Shown here one piece after another: positions 1 through 8,427 of a stretch of 49,721 nt of DNA. The notes below the pieces were generated by a model. The model made no database searches, had not been told where the DNA came from, and worked only from the letters and a program-made list of their open reading frames with translations. A program made the position numbers and the translations under genes. This DNA is from Thermodesulfobacteriota bacterium (GTDB lineage Bacteria > Desulfobacterota > WTBG01 > CAIYCZ01 > CAIRTM01): the NCBI GenBank assembly GCA_028282925.1, contig JANQGV010000314.1:1-49721 (forward strand), read 5' to 3'. Position 1 is the first letter of the stretch, and each line of letters starts with the position of its first letter.

Positions 1-56
1 TACTTTTCTTTGGGGCGAACAAAGAAAAGTAGGAGAAGACGCGCAGCGTCTTATAA
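1..56 (+). repeat. Family 1 repeat, 3' part (cut by window start)
   Basis: This is the right-hand end of a structured repeat seen in full at 8428-8686 and 9973-10231. Positions 1-12 and 20-31 form a perfect 12-bp hairpin stem around the loop GGGCGAA. A second small hairpin follows at 37-53 (AAGACGC/GCGTCTT). The loop and the TTTTCTTTG arm match the other copies, but the base of the stem differs on both sides together (TA/TA here, CCTCC/GGAGG and CCCC/GGGG elsewhere). That is compensatory change. Confidence 0.85.
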
Positions 57-167
57 CCGCACCCTGCCAGAATTGCTCAAAGCTTTTCGGTTAGCGCTTT
101 ATAGTACGTGGTTTACAAGCTTTCTAAGCGCAACGCAGCAGATAGATATTAACCGGCAGACTCCCAA

Positions 168-208
168 GCCCGAATCAAGCGAGGGTTCTTCGCTTGTTTT
201 GGGCCTAA
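168..208. repeat. Family 3 repeat, short palindromic form
   Basis: An imperfect inverted repeat runs from CCCGAATCAAGCGA to TCGCTTGTTTTGGG around a loop of 7 bases. The right end reads GGGCCTAA. On the minus strand this supplies the TAG stop codon (205-207) of the DUF1015 gene. The same arm sequence occurs at 8349, 22592, 35406, 35588 and 49613. The hairpin could also act as a transcription terminator, although no T-run follows it. Confidence 0.75.
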
Positions 209-1548
209 GGAACGATTTTTCGGCACTCAAGATAAAACCGCTTCTCATCGGCCTCGCCCATGGAAAAGGTTTTACGCGGCAGGGCACCGTCAAAAATGAT
301 TGTTTTGAAAAGATCATGCTTTGAGATGGGCTCCAGGAAAAACCCGATATTGTCGGGTTTCGTTCCCAGGTCACTTACCACATCGTCGCCGTGAATATAG
401 TCGATCCCGGCCTTGGGCCGTTCCTTCAGGTAGTGGTCGAGAAACGCCTGCAGGGTGGCGACTTCAAGGGTATGGGACGGATCGGCAACGGACATCAGAC
501 CATAGCCTTGTGCCGTAACATAGGATATGCAGTGACACCGGGCCGCCTGAAGTTGCTGAGCTTTGCTGCGGGCCTCTTCCAGGTCGGCACAGGCCTGCAG
601 GGAAACCGACGATCCCTGCCCGCGATAAAAGCTTTCCATGTGCGGCTTCATATCCTCAAGCCGGGCATTGAAAACAAGGCGGTGGATAGGCTCAAACACA
701 AGCCCGGGATCGTGAACATTGACCAGCTCAACCAGTGCATAGCGCGCCGGATGCTGCATGATAGCCTGCTTGTCCGAAGCCTCACGCTTGAATTCTTCCC
801 AGATAACTTTTGCGGTGGCAAGGGAATGGTTGCCGTCGCCCATGGCATACAAAAGAACCGGCGTGTCGGAAACACCGTATTTTCTGCTGAACGTGCCCGG
901 GTCAGCCAGCCCGGCCAGGCTGTTCGCAACAGACTGTAGCGCCGCCTGATCATCGACTTTGAAGCCCTGCACCCGCCCACTGTCCATCATCAATTCCACA
1001 TCATATATTTTTTGCAGTTCTCTTTCAAAAAGCGGTTCGATAACGGTGCTGTCCGGATCATCGATCAGCACCATGATATGGGGCGTCTCAATGGATGCCT
1101 GCTTGCGCACACGTACACGCGGAGGTAGGCGGTCGACAATGGTGCCCTCGGTGGCCCGTATGAGTGACTGCGCTCCGGGCCGGTAATCATACTGCTCAAG
1201 GTCCAGGGCAACAATCAGTCCTTTTCGCGAAGGGGTATGGGATGTTTCCCGGTCAACCAGCACAAACCCCGGTTGCCCGGGCATCAGGATACTTTCATCG
1301 AGATACCGTTTCATGCTGACGGAAATCGTTTCGACAACGGCCTGCTCCTGGTCCGACTCAAGGTACACTTCCGGTAAAACAAGATTCAGGGCCGAAGGCT
1401 GATCCCCCACAAATGACTTCACCGCTTCCCAGTAATCGGGCTGGGAGGTATACTGATCGCAGGCAACAACCGCCCATCGCTGCAAATCTATTTCCGTGCC
1501 CGGCAAAAGAATCGTCGGCACCAGTAATCCAACCTGTTCAAACGTCAT
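205..1548 (-). CDS. DUF1015 family protein
   Basis: The 447-residue cytosolic protein matches the DUF1015 family along its whole length. Visible family marks are the RATEGTI...RLPPRVRVRK block at about residues 131-149 and the GDGNHSLATAK motif at 237-247, a variant of the GDGHHR-type motif common in the family. The biochemical role of the family is not settled. The start ATG at 1548 has an AAGGAG ribosome site about 8 bases upstream. It is the last gene of a likely three-gene minus-strand operon behind the YciO-like and TrmN6-like genes. The stop codon TAG lies inside a family 3 repeat, so the natural C-terminus may have been set by repeat insertion. Confidence 0.85.
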   Translation of the reverse strand: MTFEQVGLLVPTILLPGTEIDLQRWAVVACDQYTSQPDYWEAVKSFVGDQPSALNLVLPEVYLESDQEQAVVETISVSMKRYLDESILMPGQPGFVLVDRETSHTPSRKGLIVALDLEQYDYRPGAQSLIRATEGTIVDRLPPRVRVRKQASIETPHIMVLIDDPDSTVIEPLFERELQKIYDVELMMDSGRVQGFKVDDQAALQSVANSLAGLADPGTFSRKYGVSDTPVLLYAMGDGNHSLATAKVIWEEFKREASDKQAIMQHPARYALVELVNVHDPGLVFEPIHRLVFNARLEDMKPHMESFYRGQGSSVSLQACADLEEARSKAQQLQAARCHCISYVTAQGYGLMSVADPSHTLEVATLQAFLDHYLKERPKAGIDYIHGDDVVSDLGTKPDNIGFFLEPISKHDLFKTIIFDGALPRKTFSMGEADEKRFYLECRKIVP

Positions 1549-1575
1549 ACAAACATCTCCTTTTTTGCACAGCCC

Positions 1576-2334
1576 TCAAATCCTTTTAAAAATCTCCTGC
1601 ACTTCATCAGTGTACTCGCCGTTTTCATCATACAAAATCAGCGGTTGCAGAATCTTTGCTTCCACACCGGCCCCCTTGACCCCTTCAACCAGCACCATCA
1701 CCGCCGGGCCGTCCAGGCTTGAATGCACGAAGCGCAGCGTTTTCGGTTCAATGTTTTTCAGCCGCATCTCGGCGATGAGATCCACCAGCCTGCCGGGCAG
1801 GTAGACCGCAAACAGTTTTCCGGTCTGTTTCAGCAGGTATGCCGCGCCGGTAATAAAATCATGGAGCGTTCCGAAAAGCTCGTGCCGGGCAACGGCATTC
1901 TGGTTGTCGGGGTTGATACGCCCCGACCCCTCCCGGTAAAAGGGAGGATTGGTTATAACCGTATCAAAACATTCAGCAGCAAAATGGTTCCGGATGTGCT
2001 TTATATCGGTATGCACAATCGACACTTTTTCGCCGAGCCGGTTATAGTCGACATTCTGGCGGGCCAGGGCGGCAAGCTCGGCCTGAATCTCGATGCCGAC
2101 GATACCGGAAAGATTACCGGTTTTTGCCAGAATCACCGGCAGGATACCGCTACCCGTACCCAGGTCGGCGACCGCCCCGGTGGCCCGCTCGGCCGCAAAA
2201 CGGCCCAGTATCACCGCATCGATGGAAAAGCGGTAGCCTTCCTTTTGCTGGTACAGGCGCAGGCGGCCGTTGAACAGTTCAACCAGTTCTGTTTCCCGGT
2301 CCGCGGCAGGAATGTCATTTGCAGGCTTTGTCAT
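1576..2334 (-). CDS. tRNA1(Val) adenine-N6 methyltransferase-like protein (TrmN6/YfiC family)
   Basis: A class I SAM-dependent methyltransferase of 252 residues. The SAM-binding motif I is DLGTGSG at residues 57-63. The catalytic motif NPPF at 129-132 is typical of N6-adenine and N5-glutamine methylation. The N-terminal LYQQKEGYRFSIDAVIL block (27-43) is the hallmark of the TrmN6 group, whose E. coli member methylates A37 of tRNA1(Val). No RNA-binding extension is visible. The gene sits 21 bases behind the YciO-like gene, so the two are probably co-transcribed and both may concern tRNA. The ribosome site is weak. The family call is firm; the exact tRNA target is inferred. Confidence 0.85.
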   Translation of the reverse strand: MTKPANDIPAADRETELVELFNGRLRLYQQKEGYRFSIDAVILGRFAAERATGAVADLGTGSGILPVILAKTGNLSGIVGIEIQAELAALARQNVDYNRLGEKVSIVHTDIKHIRNHFAAECFDTVITNPPFYREGSGRINPDNQNAVARHELFGTLHDFITGAAYLLKQTGKLFAVYLPGRLVDLIAEMRLKNIEPKTLRFVHSSLDGPAVMVLVEGVKGAGVEAKILQPLILYDENGEYTDEVQEIFKRI

Positions 2335-2355
2335 TGTATAAATAGATTCTACACA

Positions 2356-2958
2356 CTACAGTTGTATTTCTCCCTTGCCCTGCCGCACAATAAAAAACTC
2401 CTGGTCGGTGCAGTCTACAACCGTCGACGGTTCTGAAACCAGCGTTCCAATATCCAGAACCATATCAATCTGCTTTTCAAAATAGTCATGAATCGCTTCA
2501 CCCGAATTTAAAACCGTCTCTTTCCACAGGGGCACACTGGTGGAAATGATCGGGTTTCCAAGCTCCTCCGTCAGCACCCGGCACACATTGCTTTCCGGAA
2601 CCCGGATACCGATGTGTTTGCGCTTAAAAAGCATGTACCGGTTTACTTCACGCATGGCAGGCAAAATAAAGGTAAAGGGACCGGGCAAATGTTTATTCAT
2701 CAGGCGATAAGCCCTGTTGGATACCTTTGCATAGGTTGCCACATTGCTTAAATCCGGAGAAATAAAGCTGAGCGGGCTTTTTTCATCCATCTGCTTTATG
2801 CGGAAAATTCTTTCCAGCGCCTTTTTATTGTGCAGGTCACATCCCAGGCCGTAAATTGTGTCGGTAGGGTACACGATCAGTCCCCCGGACTTAAGCACAT
2901 CCACTGCAAGCCGAATCGCCCTGAGCTGGGGATTCTCTTCATACACTCGGATAAGCAT
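2356..2958 (-). CDS. Sua5/YciO/YrdC family protein, YciO-like
   Basis: The 200-residue protein has the YrdC fold signature YPTDTIYGLGC at residues 30-40 and the TPGxxTFIL-like block PGPFTFIL at 92-99. Overall it resembles E. coli YciO more closely than TsaC, including the RIKQMDEKSPLSFI region. TsaC/Sua5 makes threonylcarbamoyl-AMP for the t6A tRNA modification. YciO shares the fold but its cellular role is less clear, so the enzymatic call is tentative. There is no C-terminal Sua5 domain. It heads the minus-strand operon and diverges from the S10 peptidase gene. An AAAGGT ribosome site precedes ATG 2958. Confidence 0.85.
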   Translation of the reverse strand: MLIRVYEENPQLRAIRLAVDVLKSGGLIVYPTDTIYGLGCDLHNKKALERIFRIKQMDEKSPLSFISPDLSNVATYAKVSNRAYRLMNKHLPGPFTFILPAMREVNRYMLFKRKHIGIRVPESNVCRVLTEELGNPIISTSVPLWKETVLNSGEAIHDYFEKQIDMVLDIGTLVSEPSTVVDCTDQEFFIVRQGKGEIQL

Positions 2959-3041
2959 GCTGGAATACCTTTAAAAAATCAGCTATCTGTATACTTTTAT
3001 ACAATAGTCACGGCTTTTTACCGTTTGTGTCTTGTGTACAC

Positions 3042-3047
3042 TATAAT
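3042..3047 (+). promoter_or_regulatory. Candidate -10 box for the S10 peptidase gene
   Basis: TATAAT at 3042-3047 is a perfect -10 hexamer in the 173-base divergent intergenic region, 84 bases before the chosen ATG at 3132. I find no good -35 at the standard distance (TTTACC at 3017 would need a 19-base spacer). The assignment is therefore weak. Confidence 0.35.
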
Positions 3048-3131
3048 AATCTTTGCCTTGATTCTCAATACTTTTCTTTATATGGTAAGCCTGTGCATAC
3101 AAACGGCATCTCAATAACAAAGGACAGCATT

Positions 3132-4652
3132 ATGAAAAAGCAATCATTGTGTTTCAGCATCCTCATGTGTATCATCCTTGCCGGCATACCTCTGGGGCAT
3201 GCTGCAGACAACAAAACCGGTTCTACTAAAAAAACCTCTGAAGAACGTATTGTAACCACAGAGCACCGTTTAAAAATTAACGGAAAAACCATCAATTACA
3301 CTGCTTCTGCCGGCCGGATGAACATTGCCGTCGACGACGGCGAGCAGCAGGCCCGTATTTTCTTCATGGCTTACGAGCAAAAAACAAAGGCCGGGTCTCC
3401 CCGTCCGATCACGTTTGCCTTTAACGGCGGTCCCGGGTCTTCATCGGTTTGGCTGCATTTCGGCGCCATGGGCCCCAGGCGAATTCTTTTAAGCAACAAT
3501 GGCGCCCCGTTGCCGCCCCCGGCCCAAATCATAGACAACGCCTATACCTGGCTGGCATTTACCGATCTTGTTTTTATTGATCCGGTGGGAACCGGCTACA
3601 GTCGCGCCCAGGGAGAAAAAAAGGAGAAGCCGTATTACGATTTCAAGAAAGACATAGAAACCGTAGGGGAGTTTATCCGACGCTACCTCAGCAGGTATAA
3701 TCGCTGGGCCTCACCCATCTTTTTAGTCGGCGAAAGCTATGGAACAACCCGGGCGGCAGGCCTGACCAAGCACCTTCAACAGCGTCACGGCATCACGTTG
3801 AATGGCGTTCTGCTCATATCACCGGTGCTTGACTTTTCCACCATTCTGTTTCACCCCTCAAACCACCTGCCCTATGTGCTGTTCCTGCCGACCTATACTG
3901 CGGCGGCCTGGTACCACAATACCCTGCCGAAAAAAGAACCTTCCCTGGCGACGGCATTACAAAACACCGAAAACTGGGCCATGCAGCACTACCTTCCCGG
4001 CCTGGCGCTCGGAACCGCACTTGATTCCCAAAAAAAACAGGAAGCGGCGGCACAGCTATCCTCCTGCACCGGCATTGCTGAAGACTATATTATAAAAAAT
4101 CGCCTGAGCGTACCGGTTTTCAGGTTTCGGAAGGAACTCCTGCGCAACAAACGGAAAATCATCGGACGGATGGATGCACGCCTGACCGGGACGGACACGG
4201 ACATCGCCGGTGAATCGACTTCATATGATCCTTCTCTGGACAGTCTCACCGGCCCGTTTGCAAGCGCCGCAAATCACTATATTAAAAACGACCTCCAGTT
4301 CGACAGTACCCTGCCCTACGAATATTTAAACCCACAGGTAAGCCGGCAATGGACCTGGCGTTCAGGCCTGCATGGCGGACAGGGGTATATCAACGTAGCC
4401 CCTGCCCTTACCGACGCAATGCACGTCAACAAGCATCTCAACGTTTTCATTGCTTCGGGCTATTACGATCTTGCAACGCCCTACTTCGCCGTTACCTACA
4501 CACTGAATCATCTTGAGCTTGAAGAACAATTGCGAGACAACATTACGACCTGCTTCTACCCCTCGGGACATATGATGTATATTGATCTGCCCTCTTTGAA
4601 AAAACTGACAAAGGATGTGGCGGGGTTTTATAAAAAAACACTCGCGCAATAA
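3132..4652 (+). CDS. Secreted S10-type serine carboxypeptidase-like protein
   Basis: A peptidase S10 family protein (alpha/beta hydrolase fold) of 506 residues. The start was moved from an upstream in-frame ATG to 3132, where AAAGGA precedes the ATG and a classic signal peptide begins (MKKQ, hydrophobic core, cleavage after about GHA, residue 24). The oxyanion block NGGPGSSSVW is at 98-107. The nucleophile is in VGESYGTTRAAG (Ser202). The acid is in YYDLATPY and the histidine in SGHMMYID near the C-terminus, so the triad is complete. Members cleave C-terminal residues or act as acyl hydrolases at acid pH; bacterial members are poorly studied. Probably periplasmic. It is alone on its strand and converges on the hybrid kinase gene. 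Confidence 0.88.
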   Translation: MKKQSLCFSILMCIILAGIPLGHAADNKTGSTKKTSEERIVTTEHRLKINGKTINYTASAGRMNIAVDDGEQQARIFFMAYEQKTKAGSPRPITFAFNGGPGSSSVWLHFGAMGPRRILLSNNGAPLPPPAQIIDNAYTWLAFTDLVFIDPVGTGYSRAQGEKKEKPYYDFKKDIETVGEFIRRYLSRYNRWASPIFLVGESYGTTRAAGLTKHLQQRHGITLNGVLLISPVLDFSTILFHPSNHLPYVLFLPTYTAAAWYHNTLPKKEPSLATALQNTENWAMQHYLPGLALGTALDSQKKQEAAAQLSSCTGIAEDYIIKNRLSVPVFRFRKELLRNKRKIIGRMDARLTGTDTDIAGESTSYDPSLDSLTGPFASAANHYIKNDLQFDSTLPYEYLNPQVSRQWTWRSGLHGGQGYINVAPALTDAMHVNKHLNVFIASGYYDLATPYFAVTYTLNHLELEEQLRDNITTCFYPSGHMMYIDLPSLKKLTKDVAGFYKKTLAQ

Positions 4653-4721
4653 CAACGTACCGCACGAATTATGAACTGTTCACATACACTCTTTGTGACG
4701 GCGGGTAACTGGCAGGGGCAT

Positions 4722-6845
4722 TTAGAAAATTGCGTTTTCACCAAGGGTGATATCATCATCGGGAAGGCTGTGTTTCTTCCGGGGTGCGGTAAGCTGCCGC
4801 TCTACAACTTCGATAAGCCGCTGCTTGTTGATGGGCTTTGAAATATAATCATCCATCCCTTCATTCAGGCAGTGCTGCCGGTCTTCCTTCATGGCATTGG
4901 CGGTCATGGCAATGATGGGAATATCATGATCCTTAACCTTTGATTTAGGGTTGCGGATAGCGGCCGTGGCCTCGAAGCCGTCCATTTCCGGCATCTGAAC
5001 ATCCATCAGCACCATATCAAACTCCTTGTCTTCCAGTGCGGCCAGGGCCTCCTTACCGTTATTGACCACCTCGACGACATACCCCACTTTTGTCAACAGC
5101 TTGACGGCAAGCTTCTGGTTTACCGGGTTGTCTTCGGCAAGCAGTATCCGTGCATCATGGTGTATCTCTGTGACGGTTTTGTCCTCCTGCGCCCTCTGGG
5201 CTTCGGCCAGGGAGTGCCGGGTAATGATCGGATTTTTGCCGGCTTGTGCAATATACTCTTCACTGAAAACAGTGGTAAAACAATCCTGCAGCAGTTTTAT
5301 TTTAATGGGCTTCGACAGATATGCGGCAAACCCTACCTGCTGTAAACGGGCCGGGTCCCCTCGCTTACCGAGCGAGGTAAGCAGCACCAGTTGGACACTG
5401 TTAAGTCTGGGATCTTCTTTAACCCGCTTGCCGAACTTTTCTGTTTGGGCATCAACGGTAATTTGATCAAAAACAATCAGTTCAAAGGGGCTCCCGGAAT
5501 CAACTGCTGTATTGAGGGCGGTAAAGGCATCATATTCATCGGAGACATCCTGGTAAAGGCAGCCCCAGGATTTCAGGTATGTACAAATGACCTCCCGGTT
5601 GGTACTGTTTTCGCCCACAACCAGGATGCGTTTGTTCTGTATTGATGCCGGTGTAACCGGGGCCACGTTTTGGGCGTCGGACTGTTTGTCCAGCACGGCG
5701 GTAAACCAGAAGGTCGAGCCGGTCCCTTTTTTACTTTCAACACCGATTTGTCCGTGCATCATTTCGGAAAGCTTTTTCGAGATGGCGAGCCCCAGGCCGG
5801 TGCCTCCGTATTTCCTCGTTGTTGAAGCATCGACCTGGGAGAAAGACTGGAAGAGCCGATTCTGGCCTTTTTTCGTAATGCCGATGCCGGTATCCTTGAC
5901 CTCGAATCGAAGCATAGCCCGCGTTTCTTCTTCCTTTTCAAGCAACACCCTGACCGCGATTTCGCCCTGCTCGGTAAATTTGACCGCGTTACCCACCAGG
6001 TTCCGTAGAATCTGGCGGATACGTCCCGGGTCTCCCTTCAGCCGGGAAGGCACGTCAGGGTTCATAAAACATATAAATTCAAGATTTTTTTCGTATACGC
6101 GATGGGCCAGTTCGTCGGAAACGTCTTCTACGGTCGTCCTGAGGTCAAAATCGATGTTCTCTATCTCAAATTTATTGGCTTCGAGTTTTGAGAAATCGAG
6201 AATATCATTGATGATTCGCAACAGCGAATCGGCACTTTTGTGCGCGGTCTCACAGTAATCACGCTGTTCTGCATCGAGCCCCGTGTCCAGCAGCAAATCA
6301 ATCATTCCGAGCACACCGTTCATGGGTGTCCGGATTTCATGACTCATATTGGCCAGGAAATTACTCTTGGCAATGTTGTCTGTTTCAGCCTTTGCCGCAA
6401 TTTCATTTGCCCGTTCGATGGTTTTTTCAAGCTGCAGGTTCAGATCTTCGGCCGACTGTTTGGACTCTTTCAACTCCTCTTCAGCCAGTTTGAAGCGGGT
6501 AACATTTCTGGCTATGCCTTTATAGCCGATAATGGTGTTGTCGCTGCAAACCGCAACAACATATTGCTCAAGCCACAGTTCCTCCCCCTGTGCAGTAATA
6601 ACCGGAAATTCAAAAAGGGTATTCTCTTTCTCGCATTCCTGCGACAGAACAAAATCCTGGGCCTGTCGCTTGAAATCAGGCCGTATAAACTCCAGAAAAT
6701 GCTTGCCGATAAATTCTTCTTTTTCATAGCCCAGCAGTTTCAGCCCTTCGGTATTGACGGAGGTAAAATATCCTTCCGTGTCCAATTCAAAAAGAATATC
6801 TTTCGTATAGCCGACAAATTTTTGAAAAAGCTTGCTGCTGTCCAT
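4722..6845 (-). CDS. Hybrid sensor histidine kinase (PAS-HisKA-HATPase-REC-REC)
   Basis: A 707-residue kinase without membrane segments. The order is one PAS/PAC sensor (about 5-120), a short coiled coil, HisKA with MSHEIRTPMNG (His169), HATPase with NLVGNA (282), DTGIG (318) and GGTGLGL (347), then two receiver domains. The second receiver (about 564-690) is intact: AEDN acidic pair, phosphoacceptor Asp615 in MDVQMPEMDG and Lys in SKPI. The first (about 405-520) is degraded: the acidic pocket reads VVGEN, and Asp460 lies in an atypical FDQI context. This BarA-like layout usually passes phosphate to an HPt protein, but none is encoded nearby. It is monocistronic, convergent with the peptidase gene. 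Confidence 0.92.
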   Translation of the reverse strand: MDSSKLFQKFVGYTKDILFELDTEGYFTSVNTEGLKLLGYEKEEFIGKHFLEFIRPDFKRQAQDFVLSQECEKENTLFEFPVITAQGEELWLEQYVVAVCSDNTIIGYKGIARNVTRFKLAEEELKESKQSAEDLNLQLEKTIERANEIAAKAETDNIAKSNFLANMSHEIRTPMNGVLGMIDLLLDTGLDAEQRDYCETAHKSADSLLRIINDILDFSKLEANKFEIENIDFDLRTTVEDVSDELAHRVYEKNLEFICFMNPDVPSRLKGDPGRIRQILRNLVGNAVKFTEQGEIAVRVLLEKEEETRAMLRFEVKDTGIGITKKGQNRLFQSFSQVDASTTRKYGGTGLGLAISKKLSEMMHGQIGVESKKGTGSTFWFTAVLDKQSDAQNVAPVTPASIQNKRILVVGENSTNREVICTYLKSWGCLYQDVSDEYDAFTALNTAVDSGSPFELIVFDQITVDAQTEKFGKRVKEDPRLNSVQLVLLTSLGKRGDPARLQQVGFAAYLSKPIKIKLLQDCFTTVFSEEYIAQAGKNPIITRHSLAEAQRAQEDKTVTEIHHDARILLAEDNPVNQKLAVKLLTKVGYVVEVVNNGKEALAALEDKEFDMVLMDVQMPEMDGFEATAAIRNPKSKVKDHDIPIIAMTANAMKEDRQHCLNEGMDDYISKPINKQRLIEVVERQLTAPRKKHSLPDDDITLGENAIF

Positions 6846-7091
6846 GGTTATCCCGTTTCCACCGTCCCGGATTTTTCATGAAGCGAGATGCATACGTACT
6901 TAATAAATCATAGAAAATTCTATGTCAATAAAGCCGGACAAACGGAACATCCCGCCCTTCATATTGTGTATATATCGGCAAATATTTATAAACATATAGA
7001 AAAACTTTATTAAATTAATATTTTTTCATTAGGTTGTTTTATGATACCCTGTTGAGTACCGTTGGAGTTTGTCGGAATACCTTCATAACAG
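6846..7091. other. AT-rich divergent intergenic region
   Basis: The region between the hybrid kinase (minus) and the crcB operon (plus) holds no convincing gene up to the repeat that begins near 7092. It is very AT-rich around 6960-7040 and should carry promoters for both directions, but I cannot pick a well-spaced pair of boxes. I looked for a fluoride riboswitch ahead of crcB and did not recognise one. Confidence 0.5.
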
Positions 7092-7217
7092 GAAGCTGAT
7101 GGAGAATGTTCAGACACAAGGCGCGCGATACCCTTCGTCACTGCGGCGTACTTGCTCGTACGCCGCAGTGACGAAGGGTGAACGCAACGCAGGAAATGGA
7201 CGTTCTCCGACAGCCTC
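7092..7217. repeat. Family 2 repeat with 22-bp perfect hairpin
   Basis: This is one of four near-complete copies of a 125-bp dispersed repeat (others at 16522, 20581 and 35282). Its ends are inverted repeats (left CTGATGGAGAA, right TTCTCCGACAG). The core has the GGCGTAC/GTACGCC hairpin found in every copy. In this copy the core is extended to a perfect 22-bp stem (7130-7151 with 7158-7179) around the loop TTGCTC. The repeat lies directly upstream of the crcB ribosome site, so it is in the 5' leader if transcription starts upstream. Confidence 0.85.
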
Positions 7218-7222
7218 CTTGG

Positions 7223-7230
7223 AAAGGAGA
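7223..7230 (+). promoter_or_regulatory. Ribosome binding site that sets the crcB TTG start
   Basis: AAAGGAGA lies 9 bases before TTG 7240. The open frame continues upstream into the family 2 repeat, which is not conserved protein. This site together with CrcB family length favours the TTG as the real start. Confidence 0.7.
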
Positions 7231-7239
7231 TCCACGCTT

Positions 7240-7626
7240 TTGCAGAAACTGCTCTACATAGCTGCCGGAGGTGCATGCGGCGCCGTCCTTCGTTATCTGA
7301 CGGCACAAACGGTCCATATGTTCGTCTCCAATGTCTACCCCTGGGGTACCCTGCTGGTGAACCTGATCGGATCGTTTCTGGCGGGATTTATCTGGTTTCT
7401 TACCGACAAAATCATGGTGGCTCCCCATGTGAAACTATTAATTATGGTAGGAATTCTGGGTGGTTTCACAACTTTTTCAACCTACATGCTGGAAACGCTC
7501 CATCTTTTACGCGATGGGGAAATACAGCTTGCTGTGGGAAACCTGTTGCTCAACAATGTGCTTGGGCTGGTTCTTGTTTTTTCCGGTTTTATAGCAGCCC
7601 ACTACTGCCTTAATCTTTTAAAGTAA
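7240..7626 (+). CDS. crcB: Fluoride channel CrcB/Fluc
   Basis: A 128-residue membrane protein with four hydrophobic segments, the normal size for a CrcB (Fluc) subunit. Family marks are GGACGAVLRY at 10-19, GTLLVNLIGSF at 36-46 with the conserved Asn41, and GGFTTFSTY at 74-82, the pore and sodium-site region. Fluc channels are antiparallel dimers that let cytosolic fluoride out. The start is TTG at 7240, chosen from the ribosome site; an upstream in-frame start would add residues encoded by the repeat. It is the first gene of a compact operon with a DUF190 gene 9 bases downstream, a pairing seen in many genomes. Confidence 0.92.
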   Translation: MQKLLYIAAGGACGAVLRYLTAQTVHMFVSNVYPWGTLLVNLIGSFLAGFIWFLTDKIMVAPHVKLLIMVGILGGFTTFSTYMLETLHLLRDGEIQLAVGNLLLNNVLGLVLVFSGFIAAHYCLNLLK

Positions 7627-7635
7627 GGAGCATTC

Positions 7636-7968
7636 ATGAAACTGCCGGAAAACGGAATGCTGCTGAGGATCTTCATTGGCGAAAGCGACACCTACAAGGG
7701 CAAACCCCTGTATGAGCAGATTGTTATAAAAGCCCGCGAACTGAACCTTGCCGGCGCAACCGTAACCCGCGGGATAATGGGTTTCGGTGCGGACAGCCGC
7801 ATGCATACTGCTAAAATTCTCTGTCTTTCCGAAGACCTTCCCATTATTATCGAAATAGTAGATACCGAAGAAAAATTAAACACCCTTCGGCCATTTCTGG
7901 ACCAGACGGTTGAAGAGGGCCTCATAACCATGGAAAAAGTAACCGTTGTAAAATACAGACACTCTTGA
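7636..7968 (+). CDS. DUF190 family protein
   Basis: The 110-residue protein matches DUF190, a small family with a PII-like ferredoxin fold. Marks are the N-terminal RIFIGESDTYKGKPLYE (residues 11-27), the GATVTRGIMGFG block (about 40-51) and the LPIIIEIVDTEEKL segment. TAAGGAG lies 7 bases before the ATG. The family often accompanies crcB and is thought to help fluoride handling or to sense a ligand, but its function is not established. The next gene follows after 20 bases. Confidence 0.9.
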   Translation: MKLPENGMLLRIFIGESDTYKGKPLYEQIVIKARELNLAGATVTRGIMGFGADSRMHTAKILCLSEDLPIIIEIVDTEEKLNTLRPFLDQTVEEGLITMEKVTVVKYRHS

Positions 7969-7988
7969 AAAAAGGAACATGAACAGCT

Positions 7989-8351
7989 ATGGACATCACA
8001 AAAACAATTGCCGAACTGAAAAAAGAACCGGGCTTTGCCGAAAATGTCGGCATGGTCCTGACCCACAATGGTGTAGTACGGGCATGGTCGCGTAAAGACC
8101 GCAGCCAGGTGCAATCCATAGAGGTAACTCCCGACCTGGAAAAAATAGAAGCCCTGCGCAAGGAATACGAGAAAAAACCCGGAATCTATAAAGTGCTGGT
8201 CGATGCAAAATCGGGGCTGCTCAAACCCGGCGACGATCTGCTCTTCATTATGGTTGCCGGAGACATTCGTGAAAACGTGAAACCGGTACTGGCGGAGTTG
8301 CTTGACCGCATCAAGGCCGAAGCGGTTTCAAAATCGGAAGCAACGATCTAG
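7989..8351 (+). CDS. MoaE-like protein (divergent molybdopterin synthase large subunit)
   Basis: A 120-residue protein that resembles MoaE in outline. It has an N-terminal GMVLTHNGVVRAWSRKD block (about 21-37) in the place of the MoaE G-V-F-x-G-x-V-R strand, a central acidic helix, and a C-terminal PGDDLLFIMVAGDIRENV region (about 77-94). MoaE with MoaD inserts sulfur into precursor Z. The usual MoaE catalytic lysines are not obvious to me and no moaD is nearby, so it may have another role. It is the third gene of the crcB operon. Its TAG stop (8349-8351) is the first part of a family 3 repeat end. Confidence 0.55.
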   Translation: MDITKTIAELKKEPGFAENVGMVLTHNGVVRAWSRKDRSQVQSIEVTPDLEKIEALRKEYEKKPGIYKVLVDAKSGLLKPGDDLLFIMVAGDIRENVKPVLAELLDRIKAEAVSKSEATI

Positions 8352-8388
8352 GCCAAAACCAAGCGAAGATTCTTAGCGAGGGTGCTGA
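8349..8388. repeat. Family 3 repeat, truncated left end
   Basis: TAGGCCAAAACCAAGCG followed by a GCGAGGGTGCTGAAA stretch matches the left end of the long family 3 copy at 49613. The similarity stops around 8388 and no right arm is found. The first three bases are the stop codon of the MoaE-like gene. Confidence 0.7.
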
Positions 8389-8427
8389 AAATCAAAAACG
8401 TCAATGCATGCAGCATTGAATATTTAA

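Noticed and set aside
6846-7239. Fluoride riboswitch upstream of crcB
   Set aside because: I looked for the conserved GGNGAUGG and pseudoknot pattern and did not find it; only the family 2 hairpin is present.
7010-7306. Open frames with SLRRTxKYA translations at the family 2 repeats (also 16355-16687 and 35053-35415)
   Set aside because: These come from the family 2 palindrome. Such frames are often annotated as hypothetical proteins, but they track the repeat and not a gene.
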